Assembly: GCF_932526225.1 (NCBI RefSeq)
Contig: NC_064047.1
Location: 6,385,501 to 6,449,500 of the forward strand
DNA length: 64,000 nt
Direction: 5' to 3'
Source of the DNA: Nematostella vectensis
Lineage: Eukaryota; Cnidaria; Anthozoa; Actiniaria; Edwardsiidae
In this document: one piece after another, positions 36,024-46,900 of the stretch
Layout of the letters: the number at the start of each line of letters is the position of its first letter
How positions within the stretch are numbered: position 1 is the stretch's first letter
Notes under the pieces: model-generated
What the model was told of the DNA's origin: nothing
The model's database searches: none
What the model saw: the letters and a program-made list of their open reading frames with translations, nothing else
Program-made: the position numbers and the translations under genes

Positions 36024-39000
36024 ATGGATACGGAAAAAGAAAGTGAGGAAAACGTAGAAAAGGACGGCGAGATTTCACCAAATTCTGAAAGTGCGACAAT
36101 TGTTTGCTGCGAAGTCCGCGAGCGTCCCAGCCTAGGATGGGGCCGAGTAAGACCTGGATTCCTGCAGTTCCTGCACAACCCTCAATGGTTCACAGTGTTC
36201 TTATGCATGTTCATCCTGACCCAGGGCATCTTAATAAACGGCGTCACATCACTAGTCATCACGACCATTGAAAAGCGATTCTCGCTGAGCAGCCTCAAGG
36301 CGGGTGCGATCACAAGCACTAACGAGATCTCCGTGGCTATCATGGGGGTATACGTGAGCTATTTTGGCGCGCACGGACACAAACCGAGGTGGATTGGGAC
36401 GGCTGCGTTGCTAATAGCAACAGGTGGACTTCTGTTCTCCGTGCCTCATTACATCAGTGGTGAATATAAGGAGGGTGGGGTGGGTAGGACTGGGTTTTTC
36501 GGATGTTTAAATTCAAATAAGAGTAATACTACTCATTTGCTGTGTGATGGACAGCGCGCACCAAATTCGCTTCAGTTTGTTATTTTCATTGTGGCGCAGG
36601 TTCTGATTGGTGCGGGCGCCGCGCCGGTATTCACTTTAGGGACAGCTTTTATCGAGGAAAGCGTTAGCCAATCAGCCTCGCCGTTATATATCGGCGCAAT
36701 GTATACGACCGCTGCACTTGCGCCCGCGATCGGGTTCTTTATTGGGGGCGCTTTTTTGAACATGCACGTGGATTTAGTATCAGAAACTGGCCTAAAGCCT
36801 ACGGACCCTGAATGGGTTGGGGCCTGGTGGCTTGGTTTTCTTGTGTGCGGAGCAATGGCTCTTTTTACAGCCCTGCCACTGTGTGCCTATACAAAAACGT
36901 TCCCTCACGTTGCGGAAAGGAGAGCAACTGAACAAAGTCTCAAAAAGGGCGGTAAGACAGTAATAAAAAGCTCAGAGAACTTGGTTTCATCGAAGAAAAG
37001 GACATTGAAGAGGTTTCTGATCAAACTTGGACGGACTGTACGAAGCATGCTAAAAGCGATAAGGATTGTACTTAGTAACGCAACATTTATATTCGTCACG
37101 ATAGCGATGGCTCTTGAGAAAATGCTGATTTTCGGGTTTGGTGTTTTCTTTCCCAAACTAATCGAATCTCAGTTCGGAATTACTGCATCGCGATCAAGCA
37201 TATACACTGGGCTCGCGGTGGTGCCTGGGATAGCAGGAGGGACGTTAGTAGGAGGAATCGTGTCGGCTAAGTTGAATTCGGACCCTTCCCGGAATGCTAA
37301 GCTGGCTGTTGTGGTCACGTTAGTTGCTATGGCAGCGTCAGGGACGCTTGTGATTGGTTGCCCTGATGTGAATATTGCCAGGATTACGCAAAGGTAAAGC
37401 AGCATCAATGTACGTTAAATTATCTGATACCCCCCTATCTAATGAACGCCTCCTATTTAAAGTAAACGCCCCCCTTAGCTTACAAGTTTGTATTGAACGC
37501 CCCCCTTCCCTCCCCCGCTCCCTCCATCCCAGATTAAAAAACAAACGACACAGGAATAGAAATGCAAGCGACGTAGACATAGGAATGAACGCCCGCGGCG
37601 TTTATTAGATCATTAACAGCAAATAAACACATAAGTTCTCTGCTATCATCTGATCGTGTCAAAACTGATCATGTCACAGTCAGAAGACATTTTTTTGTTT
37701 CATTTTTCTTTTTCGCATGTCAGGGATCATTTTTGCAAACTCCTAAACTTCACCTACTTACCTTTTTATATTTTTTGTGGGGTATCGGAGGTGGAGGGGG
37801 GGAGGGTCTTGGGCGACCAAGAAGAGGAGGAAGGAGGTACGCCTAGCTACTTGCCAAGGACCTGTTTAAATGCCTATCTGCGTTTTCAAATGTTTTCTCG
37901 TAGGACGACCTTGGCCTTCAATCTGACAGCTTCATGTAATAGTCACTGCGCATGCGAGCCTGCGCTCTATAGCCCAGTTTGTGGTAGCGATGACAACATG
38001 TATTTCTCGGCTTGTTACGCAGGCTGTACGCAACAATCACAGGTAGGAACAAGTACTGATACGTGAGATACTCCATACATAGACCCCGTAGTAAGTGTTG
38101 ATGATAGGAGGGTACTAAATGTATAAATTTTATAGGAAAAAATGCTGGTACAGGGGATATTCTATACATAAATTTCAAAGGAACAGGTACTGTGATACGT
38201 GGGGTACTCCATACGCAAGAATTATTAGGAATTAAGTGCTGGTACTTGGTACCCCATGCATAAAGTCCATCTGACTTCAAGTGTAGATACGTGAGGTACT
38301 CCATGGGTTAAGTTAGAGATCAGCTTTGAAAGCAAACAATATAATGAACAATAGCAGGCGCATACACAGAGGGGTGCGCAGGGTGTGCGCGTGCACCCCC
38401 CTTGGAGGCCAAAAACAGGCGTGAACACAGGGGGGGGGGGGGGTGCGCAGGGTGTGCGCAGATATTTAGGTCTTCCCCCCCTCTGCCAATCCTGGGTACG
38501 CGCCCAACAATCAAATTTCGACGATTGTTTCAATCTTATTTCGTGAGTGGTTATTTTGAAGTATTTTTGCCATTAGACTGTTTTATTTTTTAGTTATAAA
38601 TAACAGCTATGAAATGGTTGATCGAATTCTTCATTGATGTCATCCTTAGCCTGGCATTTACACCAACTGCAGCTGTGTGGCTTCCGCTGACGGTACCGAG
38701 GGTTCGGCAGTAAGAGGGGCGTGCGAGAATCCTTGTAATAAGCTTGTCGTGTACCTCGTCTGCTTGTTTATTGTTCTGTTTCTCACATTCCTGCCGGAGA
38801 TACCTACCACAACGGTGTTACTAAGGTGAGAGATGAGTCAGACCGCATTTACTTATTTTAACCTCCCCTCCCTTCCCTCTCTTTGGTCTATCGGAGGAGA
38901 AGGGGACATGACAAAATAAAAAAAAAGGAAAGAAAAAACCTCCTCCCCATCCCCACGCTTTTCTTTCCCAGCGACTTACCATTTTATGTTCCTATTCTTG

Positions 39001-40274
39001 CGCGGTCAGTTTAGACGATCTATTCTCAGTTGTCAGCATTTAAGTAAAGGTCTGATTTCTCGAGATTTTATTCGGTAATTTTATTACTTACTCGTCAATT
39101 AAAAAAGGTCGGTCTCCTTTCTAGTTAATATTATTTGGTGAAAGTAAGAGTCAAATAGAGGGCACCACAAAGTGGGTGTGCCAGAGACTTTGTCCAGGTT
39201 TCTTTTTCTGAAATTTAGTGGTGCATTGAAGGAAAAGGGGTATGGGGTGGAATACTAAGTGTTCTATTATGGGGGTTAATCGTCCGCAAACACCATACAT
39301 AACTCTGTTAAACGGACATTTTCCAAAGTCGCGATTACAAATTTTTCAATCAAATATAGATTTAATATTCATTAAGGGAACATCGATATAACGGGAACCA
39401 CATATAACGTCCCACATGTAACATCCGTTACTCTATTAAAAAATACTCTTGATACCCAGGTACAACGTATAACCACAAATAACACAAAAACCATTTCGCA
39501 CCTTTTAGGTGCGTCCACGAACAAAACAAATCACCATATGTTTTGAGGGTCTGCTCCCGAGGAATCCAATTTTTTTCAGAGACCTTCTCAATTGACTAAA
39601 GATGTCGCAGTCACCGTTTTTCTCTTCTGGATACAAGTCATAAAGTTTACGAAGCCCCTTCGGTACACTCATCTTAAAATGACAAGCATCGTGCAGATTT
39701 CCCAAATAAGGAATATATTAGTTTCCTTAAATGGAAGTAACCGCGTTGAGCAAAAACGACAATTTTTGGCAGAATTTTCTTTATATGACAAAAGTTCTCT
39801 CTCATAGAAATGTCCTCTTTATAAAGGTGCGTCCACGAAAAGAATAAATTACACAAAAATTATCTCATAAAAATGTCCTCTTTATACAGGTGCGTCAACG
39901 ACCACCATAAGTCGCTAGCCCTAGGTCTCCAATGGCTCATCATTGGCATCGTCGGGAGAATACCTGGCCCAGTTCTCTTTGGCTATCTTATAGACGACGC
40001 CTGCCTGCTGTGGCAGCAAGACTGTGGTCAGCGGGGTAGCTGTGTAGGGTACTCAAACACGCACCTGAGCCGGCTCTCGGTGATTTCGGCCCTAACTATA
40101 AAGGTCCTGTCAGCTGTTTGCTTTTCGTTGGCCTGGTGGTTTTATAGACCTCAAAAAGGAGATACTACACAAGAAGAAGTGGCTTTAAATGTTTACCCTG
40201 CTTTCAGTGAGGTGGCGGTTTTACCAGTTCAAGAAACCAACGCTGTTGTAAAAGAAGAGAACTGTATCACCTGA
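36024..40274 (+). CDS. Organic anion transporting polypeptide (SLCO/OATP family), 689 aa, complete
   Basis: Exons are 36024-37393, 37904-38042, 38650-38825 and 39890-40274, with introns in phases 2, 0 and 2 and an open joined frame. OATPs are 12-helix plasma membrane carriers for amphipathic organic anions. The first membrane segment is at about 56-80 after a charged cytoplasmic tail. The family signature before TM6 is at 261-273, DPEWVGAWWLGFL, with Glu where Arg is usual. The Kazal-like Cys-rich loop of ECL5 spans exons 2 and 3 (NLTASCNSHCACE, SPVCGSDDNMYFSACYAGC, YTNCSCVAS). The tail end carries RCVNDHHKSLALGLQW and IPGPVLFGYLIDDACLLW, both typical. Exon 3 has no ATG and is short, but matches the family throughout. 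A candidate promoter is at 35851-35902 and AATAAA at 40694. The substrate is unknown. Confidence 0.93.
38030..38310 (+). repeat. Degenerate tandem array at the OATP exon 2 donor, unit about 60 bp
   Basis: Words CAGGTAGGAACAAGTACTG and GATACGTGAGATACTCCATA at the exon 2 donor recur as AACAGGTACTGTGATACGTG and GGTACTCCATACGC, then as GATACGTGAGGTACTCCATG. About four diverged copies in OATP intron 2. Confidence 0.6.
38355..38504. mobile_element. MITE family B, copy in OATP intron 2
   Basis: Ends CAGGCGCATACACAG and CCAATCCTGGGTACGCGCC are inverted relatives of the 5477-5621 and 48304-48483 copies. The interior has GTGCGCAGGGTGTGCGC twice and a G-run at 38430-38442. Confidence 0.65.
39540..39785 (+). 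repeat. Dispersed repeat family C, copy 2
   Basis: Same family as 30835-31170 (AATTGACTAAAGATG, ATGACAAGCATCGTGCAG, AAAAACGACAATTTTTGGC). It is flanked on both sides by copies of the OATP exon 4 start, GGTGCGTCCACGAA, at 39508 and 39826. Confidence 0.6.
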
Positions 40275-40693
40275 GAAAGCGATCTTACCCTGAGAAGATT
40301 TTTAGATTCTGCAGGAGTGGATCCAGAATTTTATCAAAAGGGGTGGATTAGAGGGTATGGACCTAAGTATGATACTTTATTTGCTATTTTGTGCAAAAGA
40401 AATTGCCTCCTCTGCAGGCAACTCCGAATTAAAACGAAAAGAAAAAAACGGGTTACTTGTGGGGAAATTAAGGAAATGGGAGACTAAGGAGAAGTAGAGA
40501 GCAAAAGAGGGAAATGGGGCGAGGAAAAAAGGCTTCTACAGAGTGTAGACACTTCAGTTATTCTCAAGCTCATTGTAAAAAAAACGTTTTTTTTTTCATA
40601 CCTGATAAGGACTACAATTGGTTCCGATATTGTAGATGTTATAGTTCATTTGTGTGGTTTGCATTGTATGTAATGCATCCTTATATAAAAATC

Positions 40694-40699
40694 AATAAA
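40694..40699 (+). terminator. Polyadenylation signal of the OATP gene
   Basis: AATAAA about 420 bp after the OATP stop codon and about 210 bp before the start codon of the next gene. Confidence 0.5.
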
Positions 40700-40909
40700 A
40701 TACGATAAATGAATAGAATAACATTAAGTAAAAAAAATTACTGGTTAGGAAGAGAAGGCGGAAATTGATTACAAAAGCTGTGAATTACCTCATATAATGT
40801 GATGAAAATAAGATCGGAAGGTTTTTCAAAAGTCACATTTCCTTGCGTGACGGAACGTGTAACAAGCACTCTATGTATAACAGTCTATCATAGAAACATA
40901 AAAATTGCC

Positions 40910-43900
40910 ATGGCTACTGATTTATTCGCTCAACATCAAGTAAAAGTAACCAGAGATCAGCGAGTAACAATATGCCCATCGAGTCACTCGTCGAGTTGCT
41001 ATTGCAGTCTGCTGCTGATAAAACTCGCTGTTTTGTCGCTTGTGCTTCTGCTACTTCCGCATCAAGGTAAAATACTGAGCTTTAATCACTGAGCTTTTAC
41101 TCCGACTACATAATTTTTCCTATTTGTTCAGCACTCCCGAATATTGGCTCATAGGAATGTGATAATGAAGTCCTGTAGTCGGGTGTGAGCCAGAACTTTG
41201 TTACGATAAATGATGCTTAACGGCAACTGACGTTGCTTTTTAACCAATATATCAGTCAATCTTGTTTTAAAAACTGTCGTTTTTCTAGCTCGCTCGGCCA
41301 TTTCCTTATTAGGCATTACATACCATATTTGGGAGTCCGCTTCAATCATTCTTTCGCTTTTTATCGCTCTAGATCTTTGTAAGTCGAGAATTTCCACGTA
41401 AACTTGCAGGAATTCGTGTTTACTACGATTTTGCTGGCAGCCATATTGGAAGTGGAGCCTAGTCCCAAACGTTTTGGAATATCACCGGTCTCCCGCGCGC
41501 TCGCCCCAGGCTCTTTTACACCATTAAGAAAAACTTCAGCCATTGATTGATTTTATTAGTGCAGCATGTTTTACTATCGGGAAATATTATGGGACCCATC
41601 GTCTGTTTCTGGTATCAAAGAAGGCGATTTTGAAATAACCTTTAGGCGGCCTTATGAATTCCTGCACCATGTACAAGCCTAACAGTAAAAAGTCGCCAAA
41701 ATGTATCTAGATATGAATTGTTTAAACACGAGGTTCCGGTATAAAAGGCGAACCCCAACAGTTCGCGGGGGGTCTCAGTGTCACTCAACCACCTAGAGTG
41801 AAAAGCTCCCGGAGAACTTCCATAAAAATTTCAAATCGCCACCATTACCATTGCTTTTTCTAACTACGCCTGTCTACGAGTTTGAGCTTTCACATACTTC
41901 AAAAGCCGATAAAAAGGTAAGAAAAACACTTTTCTTGCAATTTATTTCTTTACCAAAAAGCTTATAATTCAATTTTATTTTTAGTGGCAAAAAACGATGA
42001 AACGATGGGGGAAACGTGACACGATTCATGGCGTGCCTTGCAGCAAGTGGCCTTAAAATAATGTAGAACCGGTAAAGATGCCGTAAATTTCTTCTTTGTA
42101 TCTTTGCATTATAGTACCAGGAATATCCTACCTTTAATGAGTAAGCAAAACGAGACATTTTGAGCATTAAACCTCGCTCGCATTAAAAACTCGCTTCCAT
42201 TCGAAACCTCCCACTCGCACAACAAAATCGTTCTTTTCGCTTAGCTTTGAAAATATTATTTTGGGTCTCTCTAATATTTTATGGATGTAACAACATTCTT
42301 AGCTATATTTTTTGAGATAGATGGCTTTAAAAATGTGTCTGAAATAAGAAGCGAAATAAAGTTTTCAAAAGAACTAAGCTTAATTCTACTCTTATTTAAC
42401 TTAACTTTTAAGTTATATTTAATGCATATGGTCAAAGTGTAATTCTTATTACGGCAGGGCAATAAATATTACCTCAAAACAAAAGAGACCAGCCGTATTA
42501 TAAACTGTAATTTGATTAATTAATTGTCTAGTTTTAAGTTAATGCATCTGTTGTATAGCTACAACCTAGTCTATATATGTATTTGATTTTTAATAATATA
42601 AGTAAAGTCCATTGAAAATAATGTTGTAAACAGTATTCTGCTAGTTTGAATATTTTGTAATAAAAGATTGACTTATTAAAATTTGGAGTTTGGTACAAGT
42701 TGATTGAGACTCCTCTGCTGCTCAATGAGGGGCTTCTATAGCCATTAGCTGGACAAGGTTTTGAAGCAGAAACACTCTCAGACCCTGGCCTATCCAAAAA
42801 GGCATATATGGTCCATCCCACTATAGCTGAAACCAAACTTTACCTGGAGTAGAGCAAGCCACCCCATGCCTTTAGATTCACTTTAGATCACCCACATTGT
42901 GCTTAGTATCCAAATACAGATATGTATCAATGTTGATAAAGTATTTTTACTTTGCATTCTTTACATGATTTTGAATACAGAATACAAGAATTCAATGAAG
43001 GTCTCGGCGGTTGCCATGGCATTGCATTCTGTCGAAGACCGGCATTGTATTCTTTATTGTGTCCAGGCCCCGACCGAGCTCATTGGACCGACCGTTTGTC
43101 AGCACCCTGAAAGAACGATAAATTTCGACTTTGCATCGAAAAATTACAGGGAAATTCTGGCCTTTTGGGTTATTATCTTCAAAAGATGTGTTTAGAAATT
43201 ATTCTTCTATGGCATACAGGATTTTGAAGGGAAAAGTTGTCCGATTTCTGCCGAAAAAGTTGCCTCGAAGAGCCGAAGGCTGTTGTATTTCCTTACGAGT
43301 GGGGATGAGGTGAACCGAGATGAGGGAGGAAAATCGCCTAAACGGTTATGAATCACGGCTAAAACGGAACCAGATCAATCTACGACAACAACTTCAATAA
43401 TTTGGTTTTATAACAGATATCTTTACTTTGTGTACCGAATATAATATTCGATACACGAACATTTCTTCTGGTTTTCCCGTGTTTAGGCGGGAAATTTTAA
43501 ACCCGTTGGAAAGACGACTTTTGGGTGATGTGTGATTGAATAAACTGGATGTATTGATCGTTTTACTCGTTAAATTACATTTTATTTCCATTTAACGATA
43601 TTCTTCGAATTTTAGTTACGCTCCCTCATTTCTTGCTTCTGACCCGCCATTTTGAATTTTAAAATAGATGCCATTTTTTGTGGCAGAGCTAAGCCTTTTA
43701 TACCGGAACCTCGTGTTTAAAATGTTTGTATAACACCTACAACAAAGCAACGCATACCTCTATTATCGGAGAGGAGGTGTGCAAAATGGTTTTTATTTCA
43801 AGATTATGCCGGATAGAAAAGTTTTAATTCATACGTTTTTGTAAGCGAGAGGATCAAACTCGCAAAAGTTCCATTTTCAAGATTTCACAGAAGCACAAAA

Positions 43901-46900
43901 ATAATTTATTTCCCGCAGCAAAAAGGACTAATGACCTTCAGACCTCTCAGTCTATCAATAAAAACACACTAAAAGTATACAGTGATAAGTCTCTAAGTCT
44001 CCAAATAAGTCTCCAAAAATATCATCGGAGAGGAAAAATCAATCAATTTCGGAAGATGTGTAAACAAAGCTTCAAGCGTGCGGAAAATCAAATCTGAAAA
44101 AAAAATATAAATACTTGCCGTAGTTCCATTGCATAGATAGATTAATTATAGCTGAATACACAACTTTTTTTTATCGTTAATTACAAAGGCATTATTCCAA
44201 CCTCGAAAAGAAAGTAGATTCTTCAGCTCCATCGCGGTCATTTAGACCCATATACCTTTTATGTCACATCGATTTTCATTAAAAAGTATGGAATCGACCA
44301 CTAAATAACACACTAAGCCCAAGAAAGACAACGAAGCGAGGATTCACGATCCATTCTCATTCACAAACTGGCATGGTTTGAATTTGGTTGTCCGATTCCC
44401 GCCAAAAACATCATACACAGGGTTCCCAACACAGATATAGGAAAAGGTGGAAAATACGGGCGGTATTTTATAGAAAGCGCCCTTTCATATTTTTATAAGG
44501 TAAATTATATATGAGATAATCATATTGGGGACTCAAAAGGGAGGCATTTGTTTAATTAATGTTTACGACGGCACATACTATTCCCCTAAAGCACCAGGAA
44601 GCCCAATACATTGAAGGAATGAAATATACCTTAAAAAGTTTTATACAACCAAGAATTACTTTTTGTGAATATTTCACGGGTAACCGCTAGTATTATATAA
44701 CATTTAACTTTCCTCGTTTATTATTAGTTTTCGTTACAGGTGATCTTATTTCTGTGGACAAATACGTTGGCGAAGATGCAAGGTTCACATGGCAGTCAAA
44801 CAATCATCTTGAATTTAAATTTGGTATATCTAATGCTGGACAAGATGATATTGTAATGGGTAGCGTACTGATAGCGTGGGCTAGGGGCAGTTTTGGATCT
44901 TATTCTAACGCCACAGGGCCCTACCAAGGCCGACTGTATTTTTATGGAGATCCCAGGCCTAGTGTTGATTCTAAGCATTTTGAGATCAAGAGAGTATCAG
45001 CCCAAGATGAAAAAGTCTACTTGGTGGCCATCATGGATCCTACAAGCTATCGTTTTACTGCATTAAGAGTCTGGAACCTTAAAATAAGAGGTAAACCTCT
45101 GATAATTTGTACATTTCAAAATAGGATTGTTCGTATGAGGGTTTTATTACTCCATGCAACTTAGCCTTGACAACTTAAGCACGGTTATGACTCCCTACCC
45201 CCATTTACCCTTTTGGCCCCTCAATTTTATCTTATTTCGAGATGCCTGCTGTAGACTGAAGTTATAACGATTAATGAATTCACCAGGCTTTTTAATGGCG
45301 GTAATTGACGTGTTCTACGTTCCAGGCCATATTCTAGATGGACACTCGAGTGTCGTTGCTACAGGATGGACACGGGAACTTCCTGACAATTCCTTATCCT
45401 TTTTTGAACGAGGCAAAATCTTGATACGCTGAATTTTTTGACAACGCATAAAACCTTTGCGCGCGCCCTTTAAGTAGACACCTAGCGATTGTACGCCCAG
45501 ATATTTACAAGAGGGCAGGATGGTGCGGCTTGTATTTTAAAAAATTCTATTCTGTAGGTTTTGATGGCCCGGATTACCAGCCGACGTGTAAACCTGAGTT
45601 ACTTATGAATACTTATGGATTTGTGCTTTGCTGATCGGGATCCGTAGCACACCCCAAAATATTGAATTTAGAGACAATTTGAAAACTGTGTGTGTGATGG
45701 GGGACACGCCTCACTGCCAATTTACATAAAAAGTGGGGATGAGTCATGGGCCTCATGATGGTTACGAACAAGGTGATGGGCTCATATCATACATAGTCCC
45801 ACAGATAGTTCCCTTTTATGTCTTGGGCATATTAGTCCTTTGCGCAAATACTGTTACCCAAAGTGCACATATCAAACATATTCCCCAAGGATAGTGTTCT
45901 TCGTACGTATTGCCTTAAATGGGCATTGATGCCAATATTTAGAAGAGCTAAAGTTTTCCCGCTCCCTGATCGACAGAAAATATGGTGAAAAATACCGATT
46001 CCTGCCATTTTGAGACTCGCGATAAGAATCTGTAAAGAAAAACGTGATCGCTTGGTCGAATTTATCTCACTAACCTTGAAGAGACCTTAGACTCAGGCCT
46101 CCAAGAGATTGACCGGGCGGATTTAAAGGTCACCCTAATATCGATATGGTAATTTATGGGAGAACGCATGAGCACATACTAGGCTTGTGATGCTAACGAA
46201 ATAATTATTTCGATAAATCTTTATATCGTTTTGCTTCAGGCGCCCCATCATTCATTTCGTCTCTGAGAAGCTTCTATCACGTGACTGAAAACACAAACAT
46301 CAGTGTCACGTGTTTAGCGAGCGGTCGCCCAGCTCCTAACGTCACGTGGTACACAAAGACTTCAAGGTACCAACTGGCTAATGGGATAGGAAGTGCTACG
46401 CTGAGTTTATCAAAGATCCAGCGAAATCAGTCAGGAGTGTACGAATGTCGGGCCATCAATGATGTGAGAAGGCCACCCATCACCACTAAGATCACTATCA
46501 ACGTGCAATGTGAGTGTCATGGTATCCCTGTGTTAAGGTTTACATATATGGTCATGCATACTTAACCATGTTCTAGTAGTCCGTCATCTTGGATTCGTTG
46601 TTCTTAAGCCAAAAGCTCCAGCCAATCTGAGTCCTTGTTGCCTTGTATTATTTCGATCGTCAGACAAACCAGAGATGCTCGACTCCACCCAAAATACCTC
46701 CTCTTGGAATGGTCGACTCCTGAGCCTGCAGTGCACAGCCAGAGGTTCACCTTACCCATACATCACGTGGTACAAGCCTGATGGACAGCTTATCAAAGTA
46801 GGAGCCTGTTCAATCAAGGACGGCAGCCTGCTGCAGATACGCACAACTCAATACACAGGGGACTATGGAGAGTACAAATGTCGCGCCTCAAATCTAATAG

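Noticed and set aside
42660-42836. Minus-strand protein-like frame VGWTIYAFLDRPGSESVS inside the TTAA-flanked element
   Set aside because: No recognised family and no second exon; kept only as a remark under the element.
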